Part shown: in pieces, positions 36,594 to 45,397 of the stretch
How positions within the stretch are numbered: position 1 is the stretch's first letter
Layout: every line of letters begins with the position of its first letter
Assembly (NCBI GenBank): GCA_963770485.1
Contig: CAVYPX010000016.1
Span: forward strand, 434,001 to 498,000
Length of the DNA: 64,000 bases
From: CAVVEC01 sp963770485
Lineage (GTDB): Bacteria; Acidobacteriota; Terriglobia; Terriglobales; Acidobacteriaceae
Reading direction: 5' to 3'
Notes under the pieces: generated by a model
The model's input: only the letters and a program-made list of their open reading frames with translations
Told to the model about the DNA's origin: nothing
The model's database searches: none
Translations under genes and position numbers: made by a program

Positions 36594-37677
36594 TGTCTGC
36601 CCCTTCCAGCGTCACGACACGAGTCAAATGCCGTGGCCGGTCGGGGTCGAACCCCTTCTTCGTGCCCATGTAGAATCCCAGCAGTTGGCCCGGAATTACC
36701 GCGGCCGCTGGCCAGGCTGCCTCCGGAAGGTCGAGTCCAAGATCCACCAGAACATCGGCGCACCGGAGGATTGCAGAATTTACCTTATTGGTCACGGCCA
36801 AGGTTGTCCCGCCCAATTCCTTGATCTCCTCCAGAACCGCCGTTTCTTCGCGGAAACCGCTCTCGCTCAGAAAGAACGTCACCAGAGTTTCGGGGCTCAC
36901 AATCGCCTTCGGCCCGTGCCGGAATTCGAGCGTGTGAAAGCTCTGGGCGTAGGAGCACGACATTTCCTTTACCTTGAGCATCGACTCCTGCGCCACGCCG
37001 AAGAATGGCCCCTGGCCGAGAAAAACGTAATCCGCGAATGCTTTTGATTGCGCCAGTGCCCGAATCGTCGAGTGCACATCGTCCATGCGTTTTTCAACTC
37101 GTTCCGGCAATGCACGCAGCGCATCGCGAATGTCAGCGCGGCAGCCGCGTGCTGCCGCAAAAGCTTGCAATGCCAGCAGCATGGACGTGAAAGAACGGGT
37201 CATTACGGTGCTTTCTTCATCCGCCGGCCTGAGCTTGATCAGGTGGCTACAGATTGCTTCTATCGGAGTATTTTCTCCGCACGTGATGGCGAGCGTTTTG
37301 ACAGAAATTCTTCGTTCGAAGTAGACAGCAACTTCCAGCACTTCTGAAGTTTGCCCGGAGCGCGAGATGAGGACTGGCTGGCAAGCCCGCGGCAGCAGTT
37401 TGGGGAAAAGCAAAATGTCAGACGCCGGCATCGCTCGCGCATTCTCTCCCGTCAGGCTGGACCAGGTCGCCGCCGCGATCTGCGCCAGATAGAAACTGGA
37501 CCCGCATCCGACGAAAACCCACTCGGTCTCTCTGGGCAGCATTTCATCGAGTGCGTCCAATTCTCCGCTCTGGTCCAGAACGGCAAGGCATCGTCGCCAG
37601 GTGTCCGCCTGAGAAATAATTTCGGCAATTGTGTGGACGCCAGCTTGCGAGTTCGAGCGAGTCTTCGAGCCAGTCAA
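36568..37677 (-). CDS. SIS-domain sugar-phosphate isomerase/deaminase (AgaS/GlmS-type)
   Basis: About 369 residues if started at TTG 37677, which has GGAGG five bases upstream; an earlier TTG at 37698 abuts the DeoR stop. There are two SIS domains. The first has WVFVGCGSSFYLAQIAAATW and PVLISRSGQTSEVLE, the sugar-phosphate loop. The second has KVKEMSCSYAQSFHTLEFRHGPKAIV, where FRHGPK recalls AgaS and GlmS isomerase domains. No glutaminase domain is present, so it is not a full GlmS. With a DeoR repressor and PfkB kinases it fits amino-sugar-phosphate deamination and isomerisation, as in GalNAc use. Confidence 0.8.
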   Translation of the reverse strand: MTGSKTRSNSQAGVHTIAEIISQADTWRRCLAVLDQSGELDALDEMLPRETEWVFVGCGSSFYLAQIAAATWSSLTGENARAMPASDILLFPKLLPRACQPVLISRSGQTSEVLEVAVYFERRISVKTLAITCGENTPIEAICSHLIKLRPADEESTVMTRSFTSMLLALQAFAAARGCRADIRDALRALPERVEKRMDDVHSTIRALAQSKAFADYVFLGQGPFFGVAQESMLKVKEMSCSYAQSFHTLEFRHGPKAIVSPETLVTFFLSESGFREETAVLEEIKELGGTTLAVTNKVNSAILRCADVLVDLGLDLPEAAWPAAAVIPGQLLGFYMGTKKGFDPDRPRHLTRVVTLEGADNGGPNREP

Positions 37678-37698
37678 CGAAACCTCCGCATTTACCAA

Positions 37699-38460
37699 TC
37701 AAACCGCTACTACCTTGACGCCGGCCTCACGCAGGCGGCGCAGGTCTCTTGAAGAAATCCTGTTATCCGTGATCACTTCACGCACCACTGACGTGCCAGC
37801 GATTCGGGCAAGGCTGCGTCGTCCGAACTTGCTCGAATCGCACACCACCACCGTCCTTTTCGCACTCTCCATCATCACGCGGTTCACTTTGGCTTCCAGC
37901 AGGTTGGGCGTCGTCAAGCCGCGCGTGACATCGAACCCATCCACGGCCAGGAAAAGCAGATCGGCCGTTACTTGCCGCAGTGTCTCTTCGGCGAGCGGCC
38001 CCACCAGCGAAAATGAGTTCTTGCGCAACACGCCGCCAGTTAATACGACCTCCACATGGGTTCCGGCGAGCTCGGCCGCAATGTTGACGGCGTTGGTAAT
38101 GACGGTGAGGCGCGCCATGTGCTTGACGGCGCGGGCCACTGCCGTAGTGGTCGTTCCAGAATCCAGGATGATTGCTTGGCCCGGCTGCACCAGTTTAGCC
38201 GCGGCGGCAGCAATCCGAAGCTTCTCCTTGCGGTACAGCCGTTCTTTTTCGTGAAGCGTAGGATCCCGCAAAGCGGCGGTTGCGACCGGCAAGGCTCCTC
38301 CGTGAGCCCGCTGAATGCTTCCCGCCCGGTGCAGATGCTCCAAATCCTTGCGAATGGTTATCAGCGACGTAGAAAAACGCCGGGCGAGGTCCGTAACCAG
38401 GACGCGACCATCTTGCTCCACAAGCTCGACAATCTTGCGCCTGCGCTCCTCACTCAACAT
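37699..38460 (-). CDS. DeoR family transcriptional repressor
   Basis: 253 residues. The N-terminal winged helix is MLSEERRRKIVELVEQDGRV followed by VTDLARRFSTSLITIRKDLEHL, with AHGGAL at its end, all signature DeoR/AgaR features. The effector domain has IILDSGTTTTAVARAV, LTVITNAVNIAAEL and VVVCDSSKFGRRS, the phosphosugar-binding fold related to ribose-5-phosphate isomerase. It heads the minus-strand operon with the SIS and kinase genes and is divergent from a second kinase. It is likely relieved by a sugar phosphate made in the pathway. Confidence 0.9.
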   Translation of the reverse strand: MLSEERRRKIVELVEQDGRVLVTDLARRFSTSLITIRKDLEHLHRAGSIQRAHGGALPVATAALRDPTLHEKERLYRKEKLRIAAAAAKLVQPGQAIILDSGTTTTAVARAVKHMARLTVITNAVNIAAELAGTHVEVVLTGGVLRKNSFSLVGPLAEETLRQVTADLLFLAVDGFDVTRGLTTPNLLEAKVNRVMMESAKRTVVVCDSSKFGRRSLARIAGTSVVREVITDNRISSRDLRRLREAGVKVVAV

Positions 38461-38483
38461 GTCGGACGTTCACACCTGGCTGG

Positions 38484-38503
38484 TTTCGATTTGTTTCCTT
38501 TAG
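38484..38503. promoter_or_regulatory. Putative DeoR operator in the divergent repressor/kinase region
   Basis: Four consecutive T-rich pentamers (TTTCG, ATTTG, TTTCC, TTTAG) lie in the 91-base gap between the DeoR gene and the kinase at 38552. The first nine bases, TTTCGATTT, recur in the promoter region of the TonB/GH36 pair at 33242-33250. DeoR regulators usually autoregulate from such positions. The assignment is inferred from motif sharing and placement. Confidence 0.45.
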
Positions 38504-38551
38504 TTATTATTACTTCAGGTCGTGCTGTGGTAGCTTGCCATAAATGGGGAA

Positions 38552-39535
38552 ATGGAACAAGCTTTTGTGATCAGGCCCGCGATTATCTGCATCAGTGCGA
38601 ATCCGGCGCTCGACCGGCGCCTTCGAGTTCCCTCGGTTGCCCTGGGCCAGGTCAATCGCGCCCGGAGTGTTCAGGTCTTGGCCGGAGGAAAAGCCGCACA
38701 TGTGGCCATGGCCGCACGCGCGCTGGGCGCAAAGACTATTTGGATCGGGTTTCTGGGTGGAGCAGCCGGTGCTCAGGTCGCGGAAGACCTGCATCAACTC
38801 CACATTGACGTCGTGCCGGTGCGAATAGCTGCCGCCACCCGAGTAAATCTGGAAATGATCGAGGACTCGGGACGAATTACTGAGGTCCTGGAGCCGGGCC
38901 GCGCGCCGGAGAAGGCGGAACGCGAGGAGATGCTTCGGGTGCTCAGCGACGCTCTTCGGGAAAATTGGAAAGGCGCAGTAGTAGTCATTTCTGGCAGCCT
39001 GCCGCCGGGCATGCCAACGGATTTCTATCCATCCCTCATCGCATCGGCGCACGGCGCCGGCTCTAAGGTGCTGCTGGACACCAGCGGCGACGCATTGTCT
39101 GCCGGTCTCCAGGCGCGGCCGGACTTTGTAAAACTAAATCGCACGGAGGTAGAAGCGCTGCTGGGAAAGAGCGTTGCCGATTCCCAATCCGCCCTCGATG
39201 CTGCCCGAGAGATCATCCATCGCGGGGCACGAAGCGTGGCAATCACCCTCGGCGCTGAGGGGCTTGTCTGGCTCGAGAGCAAAGACGGACGGGCATGGAC
39301 AGCGCGGACACCTCGTCTGAATGCGGTTTCCACGGTTGGCTGCGGTGATACCACGATGGCGGGCTTCGCTTGTGCCTGGGCACTAGAATTGACGGGGGAA
39401 AAAGCCCTGCGCTTCGCCGCAGCTTCTGGGGCTGCAAACTGCCTGGCCCAACTGACAGGCAGAATTGCAGCGAGAGACGTCGAATCCCTGGCGGAACAGA
39501 TCGAGATCGAACGCTGCTTCTCTCGTCCTGCCTAG
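38552..39535 (+). CDS. PfkB kinase, tagatose-6-phosphate/1-phosphofructokinase type
   Basis: 327 residues. It has IICISANPALDRRLRVPSV near the start and VLAGGKAAHVAMAARALG, features of the LacC/FruK branch. Later come VVISGSLPPGMP, FVKLNRTEVEALLG and the active-site loop STVGCGDTTMAGFACAWAL, where GCGD stands in place of the usual GAGD but the catalytic Asp is kept. LacC-type enzymes phosphorylate tagatose-6-phosphate. Facing a DeoR-SIS operon, that reaction would fit galactosamine catabolism. No aldolase or deacetylase is seen nearby. Confidence 0.82.
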   Translation: MEQAFVIRPAIICISANPALDRRLRVPSVALGQVNRARSVQVLAGGKAAHVAMAARALGAKTIWIGFLGGAAGAQVAEDLHQLHIDVVPVRIAAATRVNLEMIEDSGRITEVLEPGRAPEKAEREEMLRVLSDALRENWKGAVVVISGSLPPGMPTDFYPSLIASAHGAGSKVLLDTSGDALSAGLQARPDFVKLNRTEVEALLGKSVADSQSALDAAREIIHRGARSVAITLGAEGLVWLESKDGRAWTARTPRLNAVSTVGCGDTTMAGFACAWALELTGEKALRFAAASGAANCLAQLTGRIAARDVESLAEQIEIERCFSRPA

Positions 39536-39781
39536 TTGTCAGGCCGCGAGGGGAGAGGGAAAAGCGTGAATGCCTTCATCACTGGGTTGCTGTTGGTTCC
39601 AACAGAGACCGATCTTGCCGTTCCCGCAAGGGTGAGACTTGCGCCCGAGGGTTGGGTGCCAGGTAGAAGCAAATTTGCCGTATCAGGCCGGAGGGCGCTA
39701 AGTAGCCTTGTGGTCAGTGGGGCAGGTGCTCTCACCCACGATCCTGGTGGAAATAATTAGTGGATTCGGCCCGCAAAGTCC

Positions 39782-39810
39782 TTGCCCGCAGCCCATTTCA
39801 GGCATATACT
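39782..39810 (+). promoter_or_regulatory. Sigma-70-like promoter of first GloVer gene
   Basis: TTGCCC at 39782-39787 and TATACT at 39805-39810 are separated by 17 bases, and the start codon follows 71 bases later. Bases around the -10 (TTCAGGCATATACT) are conserved in the promoter of the paralogue at 41357-41385. The rest of the 345-base gap from 39536 holds no gene I can support. Confidence 0.6.
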
Positions 39811-39880
39811 TCGCCGGGCGGAGGAGCTTGCAAACGAACGGTTCCTTCTAAGTCATATTTCTAAATCGAGGCAATGTTAT

Positions 39881-41227
39881 ATGCGAAGAAACGAATTGCG
39901 ATTTGCTGTAAGTAGAGGGTTGAAGGCGGTTCTGATTTCTCTGGCGCTGGTGAGCGCAGCATGGGCAACCACGGAAACTGCCATCTATGCCTTTCAAGGC
40001 GGCAGCAACGACGGTTACTATCCTGAATCGGCCTTGGTGACCGATAAGGCCGGCAATCTCTATGGGACAACGCTCACGGGTGGCGGCTATCCCAATTGCA
40101 GCCCTTTTGGTGAATCTTGTGGAGTGGTTTTCCAACTGACGCCCCAGTCCGGCGGTGGCTGGAAAGAAACGGTCCTCTATAAGTTCACCGGCGGGTCCGA
40201 TGGGGGCTTTGTTTATAACAGCCTTGTCATCGACGGACATGGCAATCTCTATGGTACTACCTATCTTGGTGGTACTCCGACCGGAGGTTGTCCGGGTGGC
40301 ACTTGTGGTACGGTGTTTCAACTCAGCCCGCCTAAGACAAAAAGCGGCGCCTGGAAGGAAACCGTTCTTTACAGCTTCTGTAGTCAGTCTGGCTGCACGG
40401 ACGGAGCCTATCCCGTAGATCGGCTGGTAATGGACAATCAGGGTAATCTCTATGGCACCACCAATGTCGGGGGCCTGGCAGGAGGTTGCAATACCAGTGG
40501 GTTCGGCGGCTATGGGTGTGGCGTTGTGTTTAAGCTAAGCCACGCCAAGAACGGATGGAAAGAGAGCCTGCTATACACCTTCAATGGGAGTTCAGATGGC
40601 GGCTTTCCCTACGCTGGGGTAATTCTCGACAAAGCCGGAAATGTATATGGCTCTACATATGCCTATGGCGCTAGTGGGAACGGCAGTGTCTACAAACTCA
40701 CATATTCGGCGAAGAACAAGAAGTGGACGCAAGATACGCTCTATTCCTTCACCGGAGGCAACGATGGCTGTTGCCCTTCGACTCCCCTGATGTTGGATGC
40801 GTCAGGCAATCTGTATGGGACGACCCCCGGAGGTGGAGCTTATTATTACGGCACCGTGTTCGAACTCAAGCACGCCAAGGCCGGGTGGAATGAGAAAACG
40901 CTTTATACCTTCACCGGTGGCACCGACGGAGGGACTCCCGCAGCTTCTCTCGTGCCGAAGGGGAGCAGTTTGTACGGCACAACCTATGCCGGCGGCACGG
41001 GAACGGGATGTGGCTTTGCCGGCACCTCGCCCTGCGGTACGGTCTTCAAACTCACTCTGAGCAAGGGCAAGTGGACGGAAACGGTGGTATATCCCTTCCC
41101 GAGCGGCAGCAATGGCGCCCTGCCCGACAACGCCGTCATGTTCGACAAGAACGGTAACCTGTTTGGGACCACTTTAGCCGGCGGCGATTATGGCGTCTAT
41201 GGTGTTGCATACGAGATCACCCCTTAG
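39881..41227 (+). CDS. Secreted GloVer-repeat protein, paralogue 1
   Basis: 448 residues from ATG 39881, with GAGG nine bases upstream. A signal peptide (LKAVLISLALVSAAWA) is followed by seven repeats of about 55-60 residues. Each contains a G-N-L-Y-G-T-T-x-x-G-G half and a C-G-T-V-F-x-L half, the pattern of the TIGR03803 (GloVer) tandem repeat common in acidobacteria. Seven units suggest a seven-bladed beta-propeller. Many units carry paired Cys residues that could form disulfides. No catalytic motif is known for the family, and extracellular binding is a reasonable guess. Confidence 0.85.
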   Translation: MRRNELRFAVSRGLKAVLISLALVSAAWATTETAIYAFQGGSNDGYYPESALVTDKAGNLYGTTLTGGGYPNCSPFGESCGVVFQLTPQSGGGWKETVLYKFTGGSDGGFVYNSLVIDGHGNLYGTTYLGGTPTGGCPGGTCGTVFQLSPPKTKSGAWKETVLYSFCSQSGCTDGAYPVDRLVMDNQGNLYGTTNVGGLAGGCNTSGFGGYGCGVVFKLSHAKNGWKESLLYTFNGSSDGGFPYAGVILDKAGNVYGSTYAYGASGNGSVYKLTYSAKNKKWTQDTLYSFTGGNDGCCPSTPLMLDASGNLYGTTPGGGAYYYGTVFELKHAKAGWNEKTLYTFTGGTDGGTPAASLVPKGSSLYGTTYAGGTGTGCGFAGTSPCGTVFKLTLSKGKWTETVVYPFPSGSNGALPDNAVMFDKNGNLFGTTLAGGDYGVYGVAYEITP

Positions 41228-41356
41228 CTGAGGCATGCCGGTCCGCGCGGGCACAGTTGCAGCCGGCGCGGCCGGCTTCCTTGTTACGTCGCACCGCTGC
41301 CCAAAAGGTACAATGGCTATCCCGCTAAATTAAATCCATCCGACGTGTGAGAGTCC

Positions 41357-41385
41357 TTGTCTGACGCCCGGTTCAGGCATATACT
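41357..41385 (+). promoter_or_regulatory. Sigma-70-like promoter of second GloVer gene
   Basis: TTGTCT at 41357-41362 and TATACT at 41380-41385 have a 17-base spacer, ending 77 bases before the ATG. It aligns base for base with 39782-39810 and shares TTCAGGCATATACT, which suggests the promoter was duplicated with the gene. Confidence 0.6.
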
Positions 41386-41461
41386 CCGGTACCGTGGAGG
41401 GAATCGTTAATGAGCTTATCTTCCTCCGCAAGATAAAACAATTGGATCGAGGAAATCCTAC

Positions 41462-42763
41462 ATGCATAAAAGCAACTTACCGCTCGTGCTTGCAAGAGCG
41501 CTGGCGGTTCTCCTGATCTTCGGTACCGCCGCTTGGGCGGCCAGCAAGGAAACCATTCTGTACAATTTCGCCGGAGGAAGCGGTGACGGCGAGTACCCCA
41601 TTGGCGGCCTGGTCTCCGACAGGGCCGGAAACCTTTACGGCACCACTGGGGCGGGCGGCAGCTATGGAAACTGCAGTCCATTTGGCGAAACCTGCGGGGT
41701 CGTCTTCGAGCTGACCCCGGCTTCAGGCGGCCATTGGAAAGAAAGTGTGCTTTACACGTTTACCGGGGGTGTGGATGGCGGTCTTCCTGAATCGTCGCTT
41801 ACCATCGACGCTAGTGGCAACCTCTACGGTACCGCAACGATTGGTGGGACTTACGGTGTTGGGAATGTCTTCATGTTGACACCAGGCTCCGGCGGTTGGA
41901 CGCAAAGCGTCCTGTACAGTTTTGCCGGCGGCAGCGATGGCGCCTACCCAAAGTCGGCGGCTCCCCTCCTTCTGAAGAATGGAAATCTCTACGGCACAAC
42001 TTACGCCGGCGGAGGGAACAATTGCTTGAATGCGCCTTCGGGATGCGGTGTTGTCTTCCAGTTGGTGCCGGGCAATGGAAGTTGGACAGAGAACGTGCTT
42101 TGGAGATTCACGAATGGAGCAGACGGCGCTTTTCCGTATTCCAGTATCGTGGCTGACAACACAGGTAGTCTGTATGGCACAACAACACAGGGTGGTTATC
42201 TTCAAGGCAATTGCCAACCTTATGGCTGCGGGAACGTTTTCCAGCTGCAAAACAGCTCCAATGGCTGGACACTGAATACACTCTACAGCTTTACAGGCGG
42301 CACTGATGGCGGCCAGCCTTGGAGCACTCCCACGCTTGATTCCGCTGGAAATCTTTATGCGACCGCTTCCACCTTTGGCAGTTACTACTACGGAACCATC
42401 TTTGAGCTTAAACCGGCGACCAACGGTTGGAAGTTCAGGGTGCTCCATACGTTTATGGGCCCTCCGGATGCGGGAGTTTCTGAGGCTGGGTTGCTGCAAA
42501 GAGGAACCACGTTCTACGGAACAAGCTACGGGGGCGGCACCGGATCCGGGTGCTTCTTTGGATCTCCATGTGGAACTGTATTCAAACTCGTCCACGTCAA
42601 GAAAAGCTGGAAGGAATCCGTGCTCTATAGCTTCACGAACAACGGCACCGACGGGATCGAACCCGAAGCGGCCCTTATCTCTGACAAGAAAGGAAATCTA
42701 CACGGGACCGGCTACGCCGGTGGTAAGTATGGGTATGGGACAGTGTTCAAGATCAAGCCATAA
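41462..42763 (+). CDS. Secreted GloVer-repeat protein, paralogue 2
   Basis: 433 residues from ATG 41462, with GAGGAAAT upstream. A signal peptide ends near GTAAWAA. Seven GloVer repeats follow (first GNLYGTTGAGGSYGNCSPFG with CGVVFELTP, last GNLHGTGYAGGKYGYG with GTVFKIKP). The first repeat is almost the same as in paralogue 1 (NCSPFGE.CGVVF), so the pair is a tandem duplication. The number of repeats is kept but loops and Cys content vary, suggesting a conserved propeller with changed surface. Its own promoter lies upstream and it is convergent with the glycosidase at 42851. Confidence 0.85.
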   Translation: MHKSNLPLVLARALAVLLIFGTAAWAASKETILYNFAGGSGDGEYPIGGLVSDRAGNLYGTTGAGGSYGNCSPFGETCGVVFELTPASGGHWKESVLYTFTGGVDGGLPESSLTIDASGNLYGTATIGGTYGVGNVFMLTPGSGGWTQSVLYSFAGGSDGAYPKSAAPLLLKNGNLYGTTYAGGGNNCLNAPSGCGVVFQLVPGNGSWTENVLWRFTNGADGAFPYSSIVADNTGSLYGTTTQGGYLQGNCQPYGCGNVFQLQNSSNGWTLNTLYSFTGGTDGGQPWSTPTLDSAGNLYATASTFGSYYYGTIFELKPATNGWKFRVLHTFMGPPDAGVSEAGLLQRGTTFYGTSYGGGTGSGCFFGSPCGTVFKLVHVKKSWKESVLYSFTNNGTDGIEPEAALISDKKGNLHGTGYAGGKYGYGTVFKIKP

Positions 42764-42850
42764 CTGTTCGAGCTGTGGCTTGGTCATGCGGGACCGGCTT
42801 ACCATCTTTCGAGCTGCCAGGGTCTCCTGAGAGACGAGTGCAGGGTATTC

Positions 42851-45397
42851 CTACCTTGACCTGACCTTATGTTTCAGGATCGTGCTGTGTTGCCGTGACC
42901 CGCTGTGGTTGTGGTTCTCCAGCAAAATCGGTATATATCCGATATTTACATTCCCGCTCTGGGGAACCTGATGCACCTGACCATATACCGTCCGGTATTG
43001 GGTGTACTGTTTTGGATCGGCAGTGTAGTTCACGTATTTACATACATTGTTGCTGCACCCATGTTTATATTGGTTGTCCATGTACCACACCAGTTCCGCC
43101 TGATAATCATTCGATCCGGTTATGCCGCAGGTCCAAACCCCTTCGGTCGCCTGCTTTATGTCCGGAACCGGCCCGGTGCAGCCTGTGAGTGTGTTTCCCT
43201 TCAACCAGTTGTATGCGGTCCCTCCGCTTCCGCCCCCGGCCTCGTAAGCGAACCCCGCTTTAAGCAGCGTTCCTGGATCGTGGTTGCCGACCACGTCGAA
43301 GGCTCCGACCACCATAGCAACCGGGTTGCTCCCCACATTGGTGGGGATCGCGGACGTGAAGCTGTTCAGGCACCTGCTCTTCTTGTGACAGTGCAGGATC
43401 GTGGTCACGGTGCCGTCGCCCTTGTTGGCGGTGGCTATGTCGTGATACCCGTCGCCGAGAAAATCCTCCGCCACAATCGAGACCGGTTGTTTCCCTACAG
43501 CGTAGGGCGAGCCCAGCGCAGCCGTGAAGCCGCCGGCACTGCCATTGTTGAATAAAACAGTCACTGTGCCGTCGCTCTCGTTGGCCACCGCTAAATCGGG
43601 ATAGCCGTCTTTGTTGAAATCTGCCACCGCGACCGCGGAGGGACCGTTCCCGACGGTCAAGGGCGAATAAGACGCCCGCGTGAAGCCGCCACCGCTGCCA
43701 TTGTTTAACAGCACGCTCACCGTGCCATCGCTGGCGTTGGTGACTGCGAGGTCGAGAAACTTGTCCTTATTGAAATCGCCTACCGCGACTGAAGACGGAC
43801 CATGACCGACGGCGTAGGGCGAACCCTTATCCGCCGTGAAGCCGCCGCTGCCATTATTCAACCATACGCTCACCGTGCCATCGCCCGCGTTAGTCACCGC
43901 AATGTCCGGGTAGCCATCGTTATTGAAATCCGCCACCACTACCGAGGACGGATTAGAACCTACGTTGTGCGACGCTGTCGATGAGAAGTGGCCGGTCCCG
44001 TCGCCGTACATTACGGTGATCGTGTTCGCCGTCGAGTTAGCCACAACTACGTCCAGGTTCTTGCTAGGTCCGTTGAAATAGCCCGTAGCCACCGCGACCG
44101 GACTTTTCCCGGCTGAGCCCGTCGCAGAAGAAATTCCCGCCCCAAAGGTACCAGGGGATTGTTCGCTGTTCAGGAACACCGTGACGTTGTCGCTGGCTTG
44201 GTTGGCCACCACGAAGTCGAGCTCTTGGTCGTTGTTGAAGTCTCCCACTGCGGCCGCATCGGGAGTGGTGCCAGCTCCGTGATTCACTGGGGCCTGGAAG
44301 CTGCCATCTCCAAAGCCCCACATCACACTCACATTGCCGTTGGAGTTGGGCACGGCCAAATCCCAGCGAGTGATCCATTGCCACATGGCCCCGACACCCG
44401 AGTTGTCCCACTCATACCAGTAAAAGCGGCTCACGTTTAACCACGCGGTCAAGGCATAAAACCGCACCAGAAATCCAGCGTGCTCATCTGGGTCGGTCAA
44501 ACCGGCAATAGTGGCTGCCCAACTGCCTTCTGTATCCCATACCGGCTGGGTCAGGTTGTTAATTTGGAGAAGGTTGTAGAAACCGTTGTACTTGGGCTTG
44601 GTTCCCAGACAGGGATAGGGTTGGCCCTTGCCCGTGTGCCCATTCAACAAACCTACCTCCGTTTCCGGGATTGGAGCACCGAGCCCGTTGGGTTGAGTGT
44701 ACCCGTGAAAAGCAATGACGTCCGAGTAGCTGCCACCGCCCGCTTGGAGCAACTGTTCCCATCTGGAACAATCATCGTTAAACCGCAGCGAGCCCGATTG
44801 ACTGATTATCACTGCGGTCGGGTCGATCTCCTTAATGATCTGGCGAGCGTCCGTACCCATGCGAACCAGTTGCTGCACGGTTGCCTTTGGAAAGTGCCAT
44901 CGCTTCGGATTGGGAAACTCATTCCACAGCTCCCAGTAGTGAATGCGCCCAGCAGCGTGAGTAGCGATGGCGGTGACGAAGTCTTTCCAGCCCTGGTCCG
45001 TGCCAGTCCCGTCGGCATTGAGGTCCCTGGGTGGATCACACGAGCCGGGTTCATTGGCACAAAACCTGTCGGTAGGATCGGACGATAGCCAGGCGGGCAC
45101 CCGGCCAAAGCAGTACATGATGTCCTGGCCATTCTGCTTGGCATGATTCATCCAGATGTTCAACAGTCTCCAGTCGTAGACCCCTGGCGCAGGATTGAGC
45201 TGCGACCATGGCACGTCGCTGTCCCACAGACGAATTCCGCTGAAATTGACCACCGGCCAAGGCTCCGCGCCAACCTCTCCTCCGGTCATGGTCATGCCGA
45301 AGAAGTAAGGGTTGACCTGCTGCGCGTGTGCGAGCGTGCCTGCCCCCAATAGCGCGAACATTGTGCAAACGAAAATTGCTAGCCTGGGTTTTGACAT
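42851..45397 (-). CDS. Secreted clan GH-A-like glycosidase with inserted FG-GAP/VCBS beta-propeller
   Basis: 848 residues from ATG 45397, with GAGGTGG upstream; signal peptide to about residue 25. Residues 28-345 resemble a (beta/alpha)8 hydrolase: GIRLWDSDVPWSQLNPAPGVYDW, YWELWNEF with Glu160 as likely acid/base, IAFHGYT, and PVWDTEGSW with Glu290 as likely nucleophile. Residues 346-708 are six complete and one shared FG-GAP-type blades (DFNNDGYPDIAVTN, DFNKDGYPDLAVAN and similar calcium-binding loops). Residues 709-848 (GTLLKAGFAYEAGG, AYNWLKGNTLTGC, VWTCGITGSNDYQAELVWY) look like the rest of the glycosidase architecture seen without a propeller in relatives. The substrate is unknown. Confidence 0.72.
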   Translation of the reverse strand: MSKPRLAIFVCTMFALLGAGTLAHAQQVNPYFFGMTMTGGEVGAEPWPVVNFSGIRLWDSDVPWSQLNPAPGVYDWRLLNIWMNHAKQNGQDIMYCFGRVPAWLSSDPTDRFCANEPGSCDPPRDLNADGTGTDQGWKDFVTAIATHAAGRIHYWELWNEFPNPKRWHFPKATVQQLVRMGTDARQIIKEIDPTAVIISQSGSLRFNDDCSRWEQLLQAGGGSYSDVIAFHGYTQPNGLGAPIPETEVGLLNGHTGKGQPYPCLGTKPKYNGFYNLLQINNLTQPVWDTEGSWAATIAGLTDPDEHAGFLVRFYALTAWLNVSRFYWYEWDNSGVGAMWQWITRWDLAVPNSNGNVSVMWGFGDGSFQAPVNHGAGTTPDAAAVGDFNNDQELDFVVANQASDNVTVFLNSEQSPGTFGAGISSATGSAGKSPVAVATGYFNGPSKNLDVVVANSTANTITVMYGDGTGHFSSTASHNVGSNPSSVVVADFNNDGYPDIAVTNAGDGTVSVWLNNGSGGFTADKGSPYAVGHGPSSVAVGDFNKDKFLDLAVTNASDGTVSVLLNNGSGGGFTRASYSPLTVGNGPSAVAVADFNKDGYPDLAVANESDGTVTVLFNNGSAGGFTAALGSPYAVGKQPVSIVAEDFLGDGYHDIATANKGDGTVTTILHCHKKSRCLNSFTSAIPTNVGSNPVAMVVGAFDVVGNHDPGTLLKAGFAYEAGGGSGGTAYNWLKGNTLTGCTGPVPDIKQATEGVWTCGITGSNDYQAELVWYMDNQYKHGCSNNVCKYVNYTADPKQYTQYRTVYGQVHQVPQSGNVNIGYIPILLENHNHSGSRQHSTILKHKVRSR

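Noticed and set aside
39536..39760. Plus-strand 74-codon frame after the PfkB kinase
   Set aside because: It begins right at the kinase stop, has no domain-like sequence and its opposite strand is equally open, so it looks non-coding.
42822..42835. GTCTC/GAGAC hairpin between convergent GloVer and glycosidase genes
   Set aside because: Only five base pairs and no T-run; too weak to call a terminator.
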